DNA of 64,000 nucleotides from JANJTY01 sp038257155 (lineage in GTDB: Bacteria > Pseudomonadota > Gammaproteobacteria > Xanthomonadales > Xanthomonadaceae): the NCBI GenBank assembly GCA_038257155.1, contig JBBSJP010000020.1:9114-73113 (forward strand), in the 5' to 3' direction. The notes beneath the pieces were generated by a model. That model saw only the letters and a list, made by a program, of their open reading frames with translations, ran no database searches and had not been told where the DNA came from. The first letter of the stretch is position 1; each line of letters starts with the position of its first letter. Below, piece after piece: positions 55,195 to 64,000 of this stretch. A program made the translations under genes and the position numbers.

Positions 55195-56213
55195 TGTCGA
55201 CCAGCCCCGCCATGACAGACAGCGTTTTCCGCCTCGGGATCCTGGCGTTCGATGGCTGCATGCTGTCGAGCGTGGCCGGCACCACCGACGCATTGCGCGT
55301 GGCCCAGCGTCTGATGGAGATTCGCGCGCCCAGCAGTGGCCAGCGCTTCGAGACGGTGCTGCTGTCGGCCCGCGGCGCCGAGCGTATCTGCACGGGTACC
55401 GGTATCGAGCTTGGCGGCCTGCAGTCACCCGATCGGCCGCTGCACATGGTCCTGGTGCCCGGCCTGATGCACGACAGTGTCGAGGATCTGCTACGCCGCA
55501 TCCCGCAGTTCGCGCAGGAAATCGAGCTGCTGCGCTCCCTGCATCTGCGCGGTGTTCGCCTGGCGACGGCCTGCTGCAGCACCTTCCTGCTGGCCCAGAC
55601 GGGCCTGCTTGACGGGCGCAGTGCGACGACCAGTTGGTGGCTCGACGCGGCCTTTCGAGTGCGTTATCCGAAGGTGGCGTTGCGCGCCGATCGCATGCTG
55701 GTCGAAGATGGCCCATTCCTCACCTGCGGTGCGTCCACTGCCGTGATGACCCTGGTGCTGCGTTTGATTGGCGAGGTCGGCGGCGAGGAGCTGGCGCAGC
55801 AGACCGGCCGCATGCTGTTGATCGATGCCGAGCGGCACAGCCAGGCACCCTACGTCAGCATGGCCCTGATCGAACGGCCGCGACATTCGCTCTCCGAGCG
55901 CGCGGAGCAGTTGTTGCAGCAGGAGCTGCACAGCGATGTTAGCGTGGCGCGCCTGGCCGAGCATTGCGGTACCAGCGAACGCAGCCTGCTGCGCCACTTC
56001 CGCTCGCATTACGGCGTCAGCCCACAGGAGCATATCCAGCGCCTGCGCGTGGAGCGCGCCAAGGCCCTGCTGGAGAGCACCCTGCTCAGTCTCGACGAAA
56101 TCATCGAGCGCTGTGGCTACAGCGACTCGTCCAGCTTCCGCAAGCTGTTCAAACGCTCAACCAGCCTGACGCCGGCCGATTACCGCGAGCGGTTCCGGCT
56201 GCGTTCGCACTGA
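55194..56213 (+). CDS. GlxA-family AraC transcriptional regulator
   Basis: 339 residues. N-terminal DJ-1/PfpI-like amidotransferase domain (FRLGILAFDGCMLSSVAG, with the Cys in TACCSTFLLAQ) lacking a working catalytic site assignment, and a C-terminal AraC HTH pair (LAEHCGTSERSLLRHFRSHYGVSP, DEIIERCGYSDSSSFRKLFKRS). Architecture is typical of GlxA/FtrA regulators that sense small nitrogenous metabolites. Effector unknown. ATG 55212 (MTDSVFRL) is an alternative start. Confidence 0.86.
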   Translation: MSTSPAMTDSVFRLGILAFDGCMLSSVAGTTDALRVAQRLMEIRAPSSGQRFETVLLSARGAERICTGTGIELGGLQSPDRPLHMVLVPGLMHDSVEDLLRRIPQFAQEIELLRSLHLRGVRLATACCSTFLLAQTGLLDGRSATTSWWLDAAFRVRYPKVALRADRMLVEDGPFLTCGASTAVMTLVLRLIGEVGGEELAQQTGRMLLIDAERHSQAPYVSMALIERPRHSLSERAEQLLQQELHSDVSVARLAEHCGTSERSLLRHFRSHYGVSPQEHIQRLRVERAKALLESTLLSLDEIIERCGYSDSSSFRKLFKRSTSLTPADYRERFRLRSH

Positions 56214-56299
56214 AGCTCGGCCTGCTGTTCAGCAGAGGGCGCCTACCCTGATGCCGGCCGCCGTACACTGATGCGGTCGGACTTTCGGGAGTGCAGCGC

Positions 56300-56779
56300 A
56301 TGCAGAACAACGAGCAAGACACCCCCAGTCGCAGTCTCCGGCTCAGCCCCGAAGCCCGCGTACGCATGCGTGGCCTGCAGGCCGCGCTATGCGCCGGCGG
56401 CATGGACTTGTTGATGGTGCCGAGCGGACTGGCCGTGGCGGCGCTGGGCGGCGATCCGGTCGATGGGGTCAAGACGCGCATGCTCGACGAACTCGGCATC
56501 GAGGTGGCAATTACCCACGAGGGCAGTTCGCGCCAGGCCTCCGCGCGTCGTGTGGCGGCCAACAAGACCACCCGGCAGGTTGGATCCATTGTCAGCCGCC
56601 TTGCAGTGAAGGCGATGCAGGGCACCCGATTTGCGCCGCTGGTCGCGCGTCGCGCCTATGTGGTGATCAGCGTTGGCTGCGCGGTCTACGCCGCGGTATC
56701 GGCATACCGTGAAACCACGGCGATCGGGTTCTCGGCGCTTGGCAGCCTGCAGCACCAGCGGGTGCGCGAAGACAGCTGA
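56300..56779 (+). CDS. Hypothetical protein with C-terminal hydrophobic segment
   Basis: 159 residues. Basic helical N-terminus (SLRLSPEARVRMRGLQAALCAG), central region of unknown fold, and one weak membrane segment (AYVVISVGCAVYAAVSAY). GGAG lies eight bases before ATG 56300; GTG 56291 is in frame. No family recognised. Confidence 0.55.
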   Translation: MQNNEQDTPSRSLRLSPEARVRMRGLQAALCAGGMDLLMVPSGLAVAALGGDPVDGVKTRMLDELGIEVAITHEGSSRQASARRVAANKTTRQVGSIVSRLAVKAMQGTRFAPLVARRAYVVISVGCAVYAAVSAYRETTAIGFSALGSLQHQRVREDS

Positions 56780-56798
56780 CGCCGCGACGCGGGATTGC

Positions 56799-56852
56799 GG
56801 TGGGCCAAGGCCCACCCTACAGAGCCGTCGCAGGGTGGGCCTTGGCCCACCG
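56799..56852. repeat. GGTGGGCC inverted pair between convergent genes
   Basis: GGTGGGCCAAGGCCCACCC (56799) and AGGGTGGGCCTTGGCCCACC (56832) are inverted 18-bp palindromes separated by about 12 bp, in the 79-bp gap between two convergent stops. It may act as a bidirectional terminator. A third copy follows trpE. Confidence 0.85.
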
Positions 56853-56858
56853 GGCGCT

Positions 56859-57206
56859 TCAGGCCGCGTCGTACGTGACCAGCTGCAGCGGAATCGCGCG
56901 CGCGTAATGCTCGCGGTAGGCGTCCCGTTCGGAGCGACAGTAGGCACTGCCCATGGCGAACTTGCGGCAGATGCCCGGACGCAGCTCGTAAATGCTGCAG
57001 CACATGCGGCCCTGATCAACCGCGACGCACCAGCCTTCTTCATCCTGCGCCATCACCTCCACCCCATGCGCATCGCGCGTCACCAGATGGCGCGGCACGA
57101 TGTCTTCGGGCATCACCACCACGGTCAGGCGGCAGCAGACGGCGTCACAGTTGGAGCAGCTGACCTTGGGCTGGGAAATGGGATTCTCGAAGGCTGGGGG
57201 AGGCAA
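56859..57206 (-). CDS. YkgJ-type zinc/iron-chelating cysteine-cluster protein
   Basis: 115 residues. Cysteine cluster C-x2-C-x3-CC (SCSNCDAVCC) and CSIYELRPGICRKF, the signature of the CxxCxxCC/YkgJ domain, thought to bind iron or zinc. TTG 57206 is the only start giving the complete first Cys motif. Upstream is the flavoprotein gene on the same strand with a 95-bp gap. Confidence 0.78.
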   Translation of the reverse strand: MPPPAFENPISQPKVSCSNCDAVCCRLTVVVMPEDIVPRHLVTRDAHGVEVMAQDEEGWCVAVDQGRMCCSIYELRPGICRKFAMGSAYCRSERDAYREHYARAIPLQLVTYDAA

Positions 57207-57301
57207 CTCGACAGGCGAGGCCGACCTGTGTGCAGCGGTGGCGATGCGGGCAGCCGTTGCAGCTTAACTGCGCGAGAGTGAACGTCAGCCTCGCCGCGGC
57301 C

Positions 57302-58483
57302 TCACACCGCCAGGCCGGCCGCGTGGCCCGAAGCCCAGGCCCACTGGAAGTTGTAGCCGCCCAGCCAGCCGGTTACATCGACCACCTCGCCGATGAAATA
57401 GAGCCCGGGCAGGTGCTTGGACTGCATGGTGCTGGACGAAAGTCCGTCCGTATAGACCCCGCCCAGGGTTACCTCGGCGGTACGGTAGCCTTCGGTGCCG
57501 CTGGCCACCAGCGGCCAGGCCTGCAGTTGCCCGGCGAGGTGCCGCAGTTCGGGATCGTTGTACTGGCGCATCGGGCGGCTGCCCAGCCAGACTTCGCAGA
57601 GGCGCTGCGCTAGACGCTTGGGCAGCAGCTCGCCCAGCACGCTGCGCAGTTCGGCCGCCGGCCGCTCGCTGCGTTGGGCGTTGAGCAGCTCGAAGGCATT
57701 GCCTTGCGGCAGCAAATCCAGCTGCAGCGCATCGCCAGGCTGCCAGTAGGAGGAGATCTGCAGGATCGCCGGGCCGCTGATGCCGCGGTGGGTGATCAGC
57801 ATGAAGTTGCTGAACTGCTGGCCTTTGCAGCTCGCCGTCACTGGCAGGGAAACCCCGGCCAGATCCAGCAGGCGTTCGGCGTGCTTGCCGCTCAAGGTCA
57901 ATGGCACGAGTCCAGCACGGGTCGGTAAAACCGTATGCCCGAACTGGCGCGCCAGCTCAAATCCGAAACCGCTTGCGCCCATGCTGGGAATCGACAGGCC
58001 GCCAGTCGCGATCACCAGCGCGGCCGCGCGAAGTTCGCCGGAGGCCGTGAACAGTCGGAAGCCGCCATCGACTGCCTGCACCCGTTGCACCGAACACCCG
58101 ACCGAAATCTGCGCACCGGCCGCGGCACATTCGTCGAGCAGCATCTTCACTATCTGCTTTGAGCTGTCATCGCAGAACAGCTGGCCGAGCTCTTTCTCGT
58201 GGTAGGCAATGCCATGGCGCTCGACCATCGCGATGAAATCCGCTGGGGTGTAGCGCGCCAGGGCCGATTTGCAGAAGTGGCGGTTGGCCGAGAGGAAATT
58301 GGCCGGCGTCGTGCCGGTATTGGTGAAATTGCAGCGTCCACCGCCCGACATCAGGATCTTCTTGCCGCAGCGATTGGCGTGCTCGATCACCCGCACCCGC
58401 CGGCCGCGCTGCGCGGCGGTGATGGCGCACATGAGCCCGGCCGCACCGCCGCCGATGATGGCGACGTCGACCGCTTCGCTCAC
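57302..58483 (-). CDS. YhiN/HI0933-type NAD(P)/FAD flavoprotein
   Basis: 393 residues. N-terminal dinucleotide motif VDVAIIGGGAAGLMCAI, GKKILMSGGGRCNFTN (family hallmark), and C-terminal GEVVDVTGWLGGYNFQWAWASG. Function of YhiN proteins is not established; flavin binding is well supported. GTG 58483 overlaps the end of yaeQ (GTGA), so the two are translationally coupled. Confidence 0.9.
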   Translation of the reverse strand: MSEAVDVAIIGGGAAGLMCAITAAQRGRRVRVIEHANRCGKKILMSGGGRCNFTNTGTTPANFLSANRHFCKSALARYTPADFIAMVERHGIAYHEKELGQLFCDDSSKQIVKMLLDECAAAGAQISVGCSVQRVQAVDGGFRLFTASGELRAAALVIATGGLSIPSMGASGFGFELARQFGHTVLPTRAGLVPLTLSGKHAERLLDLAGVSLPVTASCKGQQFSNFMLITHRGISGPAILQISSYWQPGDALQLDLLPQGNAFELLNAQRSERPAAELRSVLGELLPKRLAQRLCEVWLGSRPMRQYNDPELRHLAGQLQAWPLVASGTEGYRTAEVTLGGVYTDGLSSSTMQSKHLPGLYFIGEVVDVTGWLGGYNFQWAWASGHAAGLAV

Positions 58484-59028
58484 GCCGCGAGTGCCTGACG
58501 CACCAGCGGCGTGACCGTCACCGTGCCGGCATCGCCCATCAGCTGCACCTCGCCTTCCTGAATCAGGCACTGTAGGCTCATGCCGCGCGCCAGCAGGGCG
58601 CCGAGTTCATCCGCCGTGCCGGACGGCAATTCGAGTACTTCCAGATTGCCGCAACGCGCCAGCGCCGCCGCGTTCTTCTCCCACCAGATGCCGAAGCCAC
58701 GCCCGGAAAACCCGATCAGGCTGACCCGGCGCGCGCGGCCGCAGGCCTTGCGCAGGCGGGTTTCATCCGGCTGGCCAAGTTCGATCCAGTGCTCGATCTC
58801 GCCGGTCAGCGATTTGCGCCACAGGTCGGGTTCGTCATCCGTGCTCAGGCCGCGACCAAACTCCAGCCTCTCCTCGGCGAACAGGGCAAACGTCAGCAAC
58901 CTCACCATCAGTCGCTGGTCGGTTTCCGATGGATGCTGGGCCAGGGTGAGCGAGTGGCTGGCGTAGTAATGCCGGTCCATGTCGCTGATCTGCAGCTCGG
59001 CTTTGTGCACCGTGGCCTTGAGCGCCAT
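58480..59028 (-). CDS. yaeQ: YaeQ-family protein
   Basis: 182 residues, MALKATVHKAELQISDMDRHYY at the start and EHWIELGQPDETRLRKACGRA, diagnostic of YaeQ (PD-(D/E)XK-like fold; early link to RfaH-independent transcription elongation was later questioned). ATG 59028 matches the family start. Confidence 0.9.
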   Translation of the reverse strand: MALKATVHKAELQISDMDRHYYASHSLTLAQHPSETDQRLMVRLLTFALFAEERLEFGRGLSTDDEPDLWRKSLTGEIEHWIELGQPDETRLRKACGRARRVSLIGFSGRGFGIWWEKNAAALARCGNLEVLELPSGTADELGALLARGMSLQCLIQEGEVQLMGDAGTVTVTPLVRQALAA

Positions 59029-59199
59029 GTGATCGTCCGGAATGCGGGAGGGGCGCCATTGTAGGTGCGTTGCCACGCAGCAGCGGAAACCATCGCCCAG
59101 AGCGCTGCGATGCCTGCGCTGCCACCATCAAACCATCACTCGGCTGGCGGCCCGACCTCGCTGAGGCTAAATCGGGCGGGCAACACAGCCATGCACTGC

Positions 59200-59349
59200 C
59201 TAGTCGGCGGGCTTCGGCTCGGCCGGCTGCTCGCTTTCGGTATCGCCTTCGGGCCCCGGCGGTGCCTTGCGCTTGGCTTTCTCTTCTTTCTTGCGCTTTT
59301 TTTCCAGTTCGCGCTGGCGCTTCTCGAAGCTGTAATTTGGCTTGGCCAC
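59200..59349 (-). CDS. Small basic coiled-coil protein
   Basis: 49 residues from GTG 59349: MAKPNYSFEKRQRELEKKRK followed by an acidic/proline tail. Small proteins with this MAKPNYSFEKRQ start are widespread in Proteobacteria, by recall; function is unknown. The longer frame upstream (to 59481) is not conserved-looking. Confidence 0.7.
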   Translation of the reverse strand: MAKPNYSFEKRQRELEKKRKKEEKAKRKAPPGPEGDTESEQPAEPKPAD

Positions 59350-59473
59350 TGAGATGAATCCGAGAGGGAAGGTTTCCGACGATAACCGTCCGCGCCTTCT
59401 GATCCAAGCGCCAGCGTTGCTGAGCCCGGAAAAACACGGTTGAGCGCGGATGGCGGCCGGTGGATGCAGAGAA

Positions 59474-61051
59474 CTATTCACGCATCAGAAGCAGCGCACT
59501 GGCGTCATCTGGCGCCGATAATGGGTCATGCCAGGCATCAAGCGCTGCTGCCAGCCCGGCAAGCCCGCAGTCCGGGTCATCCTCCACCGCGGCCGTGGTG
59601 CGCTCGATACCGAAGTCTGTGCCATCGCTGCGACCGAGCTCGGCCACGCCGTCGCTGATCAGCAGCAGGCGGGAGCCGGGAGGAAAAGACAGCTGCGCGC
59701 CAAGATAGGACTGTTCAATCACGCCCAGCGGTGGCCCGCCCGGCAGTTCGATGCTCGCCAGCTTGCCCTCCTGCACCGCCATACAGGCAAATCCGTGCCC
59801 GGCATCGAGCAGCTCCACGTCGGCCCGCCGCGGATGAAACCGCCCAAGCACCATACTGGCGAAGCGACCTTCGCCGATCTGCAGCAGGGCCCGATTGAGC
59901 TGGGCCGCGACATCCGCCAGCGGCATGCGCGTTGGCAGCGAGCCCTGCAAAAGGCCACAGAGCTGTGCCATCAGCAGGGCGGCGCCGGCACCGGAGCCGG
60001 ATACGTCGCCCAGTGCGAAGCCGCAGCCGCCGGCCTCATCCGGCATCAGCAGCAGAAGGTCGCCGGAGACTTCACGCCCGGGGCGAAAGATCCGCGCATA
60101 CCGAAGGCCTGCGCAGCTGCCATTGGCGGCGGGAAGCAGGCGATGCTGGACTACGCGAGCCTCGGCCAGGTCGGCGGCGAGCTGGGCATGCTGCTCGGCC
60201 AGGGCGCGTTGCCGCAGGCCGGTGCGCAGCGCCTGGGCAAGTTCAGCCAGGCCGCGCAGGTAGTGGCCCAGCTCGGCGCCGGGCGGGCGTACATCGCGCC
60301 GCCAGCCGTAAAGCCAGGCTTCGCTGCCGTGTTCACCACGCAGTGCCACGCACACGCACCAGGCAGGCCCGATGCCGACCTGGGTATGTACAGGCGATAT
60401 GGCTGCCGCCGGAGGCAGCAGCAGCACGCCGCCCGCATCCGCACGATCGAGCAGCGCGCGCGTCAGCCCTTCGGGCCAGGCGGTGGGCGGGTCGGCGCAT
60501 GCCACACGCACGCCGCTGCCGGCACCCGGTTCCAGCAGCACGGCGGCATCCAATACGCCGTGCCGGCGCACTTCGGCAAGCAACAGCCGATCGAGCTGAT
60601 CCAGGCTTCGGCAGGCCGCGGCGCGGGAGGCAAACTGCGCAAAGGCGGCAATATCGGCGCTCGCCTCGCTGCCCGGCAGCAGCTGAATGCCGGTAGGCGC
60701 ATCCTCGTCCAGCTGCAGTTCCTCGCGCTGCACCGTGTCAGTTGCCACCGCGACTTCGAACAGCCACGGACCTATGCCGACGCGATCGCCGGCGCGCAGC
60801 GGGTGACAACTGCCGCCTTCCATGCGCCCGCCATTGAGTTCGGTACCGAGCTGGCTACCCAGGTCGCGCAGCAGCAGTCCTTCCGGTGTGACTTCGATGC
60901 GGGCGTGCTGGCGCGATACGCGCGTATCGACCAGCAGCAGTGCCGCGCCCGGGGCGCGCCCGATGCTCAGCGTGTGATCAAGCAGCAGCGGGCGAACCGG
61001 GCGCGGACCGGCGAGCGGAATCAGCTGCAGCATCGGCGTTATGGCAGGCAT
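59474..61051 (-). CDS. FHA-GAF-like-SpoIIE (PP2C) phosphatase
   Basis: 525 residues. Forkhead-associated domain (residues ~28-95: LSIGRAPG, VSRQHARIEV, LGSQLGTELNG) for phospho-threonine binding, a GAF-like sensor region (~150-280), coiled coil, then a SpoIIE/RsbU-type phosphatase domain with metal-binding Asp in VSGDLLLL, GDVSGSGAGAALL, SDGVAEL and DDASALLL. It could dephosphorylate an anti-sigma-antagonist or FHA-bound partner; no such partner is encoded nearby. Confidence 0.88.
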   Translation of the reverse strand: MPAITPMLQLIPLAGPRPVRPLLLDHTLSIGRAPGAALLLVDTRVSRQHARIEVTPEGLLLRDLGSQLGTELNGGRMEGGSCHPLRAGDRVGIGPWLFEVAVATDTVQREELQLDEDAPTGIQLLPGSEASADIAAFAQFASRAAACRSLDQLDRLLLAEVRRHGVLDAAVLLEPGAGSGVRVACADPPTAWPEGLTRALLDRADAGGVLLLPPAAAISPVHTQVGIGPAWCVCVALRGEHGSEAWLYGWRRDVRPPGAELGHYLRGLAELAQALRTGLRQRALAEQHAQLAADLAEARVVQHRLLPAANGSCAGLRYARIFRPGREVSGDLLLLMPDEAGGCGFALGDVSGSGAGAALLMAQLCGLLQGSLPTRMPLADVAAQLNRALLQIGEGRFASMVLGRFHPRRADVELLDAGHGFACMAVQEGKLASIELPGGPPLGVIEQSYLGAQLSFPPGSRLLLISDGVAELGRSDGTDFGIERTTAAVEDDPDCGLAGLAAALDAWHDPLSAPDDASALLLMRE

Positions 61052-61141
61052 GGCGAGATCCTACCCGGAGCCAGACCCGCCTGTGTCGGCTGCTTGACCC
61101 GGATCAACGGCAATCGGGATGCGATGCCCTAGCATGGCGCC

Positions 61142-62257
61142 ATGAAGATCGTTCCCACGCTTATCATCCTGCTTGCTCTCGCGTACACGCCGCTGGCAAC
61201 GGGGGCAGAAAGCGAACCTGCCTGGCGCTTCGGCGGCGACCTGCGCGTGGCGGGGATCTGGGACCAGCGCAGCGATCGCGATGCAAGCCGCGACGAAATC
61301 ACGGCCGCGCGCGTCCGGCTGCGCGCCTTCGCCGAATGGACCGTTTCCGACAGCCTGAGCTTCCGCGCGCGCATTGCCGGGCGCTATGGCTCGGACCAGG
61401 ATGGTGCCGACACCTATTTCACCGCCGCAGCGCCAACCCGCAATGGCGCCGCGCTGGGCGACACCACCTTCGACGAGTTCCATTTGCGGCTGGCGCCGGG
61501 CGGCGCGCCCTGGTCGCTGCGCCTGGGGCGCTTCCAGTCGGTGTTCGTGCTTCCCACGCTGCAGGGCAAGAGCCTTGACCGCAATGACGGCCCCAACACC
61601 GACATCCACTGGACCGATGGCCTGCACTGGCAATACCAGTTCGCCGAGAAACTGACGGCGCACGCCATTCTGCAGCACATGCCCGACGGTGGGCCCGGCA
61701 GTACGCATCGCGCGCCACTGGACTTTTCGTCGGATGACAGCCGCTGGGGCGGATTTTTCGCACTCGAGTCGCGCAACGCTCTGGGACCGCTGATCCAGCG
61801 TGCGATAGGCCTGACCGTCTATCCGGACAGCCTGGCCGTGGATGGACTGGCGTCATCGCGCCGCATCGGTTACCGCGCCCTCACCGCGCGCGCCACGGCG
61901 GCCTGGCCGCTGGGCGACAACGGCATGCGGCTGCTGCTGGGCGGCGAGATCGGCCGCGCCGAGCGCCGCGTTGCGGACCGCAGTCCAGCGGCCTGGCAGA
62001 CCGAGATCGATATTGAAGGGCCTGACCGGCGCCACAGCAGCGGTATCGTGCTGGGCAGCGCCGGCGGCAGCTGGCTGACCAGCAGCGACTTCCGCGAGAA
62101 CGATCGCCTGTTCGAATGGCGCTACCTGTGGCGTGTGCGCGCCGATTTCAGCCTCGATGCGCGCTGGCGCTGGCGGCGCGAGATCGAGTCGCCAGCCAGC
62201 GCACTCCAGCAGCGCGTCGATCGCGACGTCTACGTGCGCGCCACCTGGAAGTTCTGA
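61142..62257 (+). CDS. Outer-membrane porin-like beta-barrel protein
   Basis: 371 residues. Signal peptide (LATGA-ESE), alternating beta-strand pattern (FGGDLRVAGIWDQRS, RVRLRAFAEWTVSD, WSLRLGRFQSVFVL) and a C-terminal WKF, the terminal aromatic needed for insertion by BamA. No porin family name is evident. Monocistronic; the FHA-phosphatase lies divergently upstream, and trpE follows 72 bp later. Confidence 0.72.
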   Translation: MKIVPTLIILLALAYTPLATGAESEPAWRFGGDLRVAGIWDQRSDRDASRDEITAARVRLRAFAEWTVSDSLSFRARIAGRYGSDQDGADTYFTAAAPTRNGAALGDTTFDEFHLRLAPGGAPWSLRLGRFQSVFVLPTLQGKSLDRNDGPNTDIHWTDGLHWQYQFAEKLTAHAILQHMPDGGPGSTHRAPLDFSSDDSRWGGFFALESRNALGPLIQRAIGLTVYPDSLAVDGLASSRRIGYRALTARATAAWPLGDNGMRLLLGGEIGRAERRVADRSPAAWQTEIDIEGPDRRHSSGIVLGSAGGSWLTSSDFRENDRLFEWRYLWRVRADFSLDARWRWRREIESPASALQQRVDRDVYVRATWKF

Positions 62258-62329
62258 TCCAGGCATCCTGGTCCGGACATCGCGCCGCGCTGGCATACTG
62301 CCGCGCCCAGCCCGATACGCCCGGCCACC

Positions 62330-63805
62330 GTGATTTCCCGCGACCAGTTCGACCAGCTTGCTGCCGCCGGTTACAACCGCATTCCCGTGGTGCGTGAGGT
62401 GCTGTCCGATCTGGACACGCCGCTGTCGGTGTATCTGAAGCTGGCCGACGGGCCGAACACCTATCTGTTCGAATCGGTCGAAGGCGGCGAGACCTGGGGC
62501 CGGCACTCGATCATTGGCCTGCCGGCGCAGCGCAGCTTCGAGTTCCGCGGGCATACGCTGACCGAGCGCGTGCTGGGTGAAGCCGTGGCCAGCCGCGAGG
62601 TGGCCGATCCACTGGCCGAGGTCGACGCGCTGCGCTTCCAGTACCGCGTGCCCCAGCTCGACGGCCTGCCGGCCTTCACCGGCGGCCTGGTTGGCTATTT
62701 CGGCTTCGAGTGCATCGGCTACATCGAGCCGCGCCTGGCGGGCGGCGATCTGCCCGATCAGCTAGGCACGCCCGACATCCTGCTGCTGCTGTCAGAGGAA
62801 GTCGCGGTGTTCGACAACCTCAAGGGCCGACTGTACCTGATCGTGCACGCCGATCCGGCGCAGCCGCAGGCCTATGCGCGCGCCCAGCATCGCCTCGATG
62901 CCCTGGTGCATCGCCTGCGGCATGCTGGCGCCAGCTACCCGGATGTGCTCGATCCTTCGCTGCTCGATGAGGCCGACTTCGTTTCGGGCTTCACGCGCGA
63001 GGGTTTCATCGCGGCGGTGGAGCGCAGCAAGGAATACATCCGCGCCGGCGATGTATTTCAAGTTGTTCTGAGCCAACGCATGAGCGTGCCGTTCCGCGCC
63101 CGTCCGGTGGACGTGTACCGCGCGCTGCGCGCGATGAATCCGTCACCGTACATGTATTTCCTCGATCTCGGTCCGATGCAGGTGGTGGGCAGTTCGCCCG
63201 AGATCCTGGTGCGTCAGCAGCACGGCACCATCACGGTGCGGCCGATCGCCGGCACTCGCCCGCGTGGCGCCACACCTGAAGAAGATCTGGCGCTGGAAGC
63301 CGAGCTGCTGGCCGATCCGAAGGAGCGCGCCGAGCACCTGATGCTGATCGACCTCGGTCGCAACGACGTCGGTCGTGTGGCAAAGCCCGGCAGCGTGCAG
63401 GTCGGCGAGCAGTTCGTGATCGAACGCTACAGCCACGTCATGCACATCGTCAGCGAAGTCACCGGCCAGCTGCGCGAGGGTCTGAGCTTTTCTGACGTGT
63501 TCAAGGCCACCTTCCCTGCCGGCACGGTCAGCGGCGCGCCGAAGATCCGCGCCCTGGAAGTGATCCGCGAACTGGAGCCAATCAAGCGCAATATTTACTC
63601 CGGCGCGGTCGGCTACGTGAACTGGTGGGGTGATGCCGACACGGCGATTGCGATCCGCACGGCCGTCATCGCCGAGGGCCGCCTGCACGTCCAGGCCGGC
63701 GCCGGCATCGTCTACGACTCTGATCCGGGCAAGGAATGGGACGAGACCATGAACAAGGGTCGCGCCCTGTTCCGCGCCGTGGCGCAGGCTGCCAGCGGAC
63801 TGTAG
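62330..63805 (+). CDS. trpE: Anthranilate synthase component I
   Basis: 491 residues, full-length. Chorismate-binding domain with FQVVLSQRMS, SSPEILVR, RPIAGTRPRGAT, LIDLGRNDVGRVAK and FPAGTVSGAPKIRA. Makes anthranilate from chorismate with TrpG, the first step of tryptophan synthesis. GTG 62330. The 72-bp upstream gap has no Trp-rich leader, so attenuation is not visible here. The stop codon lies in the start of a GGTGGGCC repeat; trpG/trpDC, if present, are beyond the window. Confidence 0.95.
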   Translation: MISRDQFDQLAAAGYNRIPVVREVLSDLDTPLSVYLKLADGPNTYLFESVEGGETWGRHSIIGLPAQRSFEFRGHTLTERVLGEAVASREVADPLAEVDALRFQYRVPQLDGLPAFTGGLVGYFGFECIGYIEPRLAGGDLPDQLGTPDILLLLSEEVAVFDNLKGRLYLIVHADPAQPQAYARAQHRLDALVHRLRHAGASYPDVLDPSLLDEADFVSGFTREGFIAAVERSKEYIRAGDVFQVVLSQRMSVPFRARPVDVYRALRAMNPSPYMYFLDLGPMQVVGSSPEILVRQQHGTITVRPIAGTRPRGATPEEDLALEAELLADPKERAEHLMLIDLGRNDVGRVAKPGSVQVGEQFVIERYSHVMHIVSEVTGQLREGLSFSDVFKATFPAGTVSGAPKIRALEVIRELEPIKRNIYSGAVGYVNWWGDADTAIAIRTAVIAEGRLHVQAGAGIVYDSDPGKEWDETMNKGRALFRAVAQAASGL

Positions 63806-63825
63806 GGTGGGCCTTGGCCCACCGC
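63802..63825. repeat. GTAGGGTGGGCCTTGGCCCACCGC palindrome after trpE
   Basis: Contains the 18-bp palindrome GGTGGGCCTTGGCCCACC, the same unit as at 56799-56852. Its first TAG is the trpE stop codon. The remaining ~175 bp to the window edge contains no supported gene. Confidence 0.85.
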
Positions 63826-64000
63826 CAGCGATGCGGATCGGAGGGTGATGGTCACGGTGCGCCAAGGCCTGAGGTCTCCCCACTTTTTCATCGCTGTGCC
63901 ATTGCTCGACTCCACACTTCATCTGGGTTTTCACGGCCCAAGCGTGTTTGGATACCTGGCGGAAGCACGGTCCGTCGAAGCCATTCCATTCCACGGCGGA

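Noticed and set aside
62258..62329. Trp attenuator before trpE
   Set aside because: Only 72 bp, no Trp-codon run and no terminator hairpin.

Overview
The window is a chromosomal segment of a GC-rich Gram-negative bacterium. Outer-membrane and periplasmic genes (a PagL-type lipid A deacylase, a porin-like barrel, several lipoproteins), the clustering of the branched-chain amino acid genes around ilvC-ilvG-ilvM-leuA, and many short palindromic and heptameric intergenic repeats all resemble the Lysobacterales (Xanthomonadales), probably an environmental or uncultured Rhodanobacteraceae/Lysobacteraceae relative. This placement is inference; no rRNA or tRNA gene is present to test it. Codon-level reading supports about 55 real genes. 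Most other long open frames are antisense or out-of-frame shadows of GC-rich genes.

Layout. 1-4.4 kb: the 3' part of a giant repetitive secreted protein. 4.4-7 kb: a WYL regulator, a small membrane protein and pagL. 7-12 kb: a three-gene molybdoenzyme operon (soeABC-like, probably sulfite oxidation), preceded by a decayed duplicate of its own 5' end and carrying palindromic repeats inserted in frame in soeA and soeB. 12-22 kb: a lipoprotein 5'-nucleotidase, a MITE-like element, a DUF4124 protein, a TPR-GGDEF protein, a secreted S33 peptidase, an M50 protease and a TPR/PAS-like sensor. 22-27.5 kb: two small Cys-containing secreted proteins, a Crp/Fnr regulator, and a group of secreted proteins that includes a collagen-like protein and two proteins with a C-terminal DGFE motif. 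27.6-36 kb: an SDR oxidoreductase, two lipoproteins, sppA, a MATE exporter, DUF3667, DUF4286, DUF3106 and a sigma-factor-like membrane protein. 36-38.4 kb: priA.

38.4-52.6 kb is the centrepiece: essentially the whole isoleucine/valine/leucine pathway on one strand, ilvL(leader)-ilvD-ilvC-ilvG-ilvM-leuA-ilvE-leuC-leuD-leuB-ilvA. It is preceded by a readable attenuator: a leader peptide with eight consecutive Leu/Val/Ile codons, a possible antiterminator pairing and a terminator hairpin. IlvA makes 2-oxobutanoate, IlvGM, IlvC, IlvD and IlvE make valine and isoleucine, and LeuA, LeuCD, LeuB and IlvE convert the valine precursor to leucine. Nearly every junction holds a palindromic repeat, and a roughly 760-bp nested inverted repeat separates leuD from leuB.

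52.7-64 kb: a secreted S1/P1 nuclease and an acid phosphatase (probably nucleic-acid scavenging), a small secreted protein, a GlxA-type AraC regulator, a YkgJ-like protein, a YhiN-like flavoprotein, yaeQ, a small basic protein, an FHA/GAF-like/SpoIIE phosphatase, a porin-like protein and trpE at the right edge.
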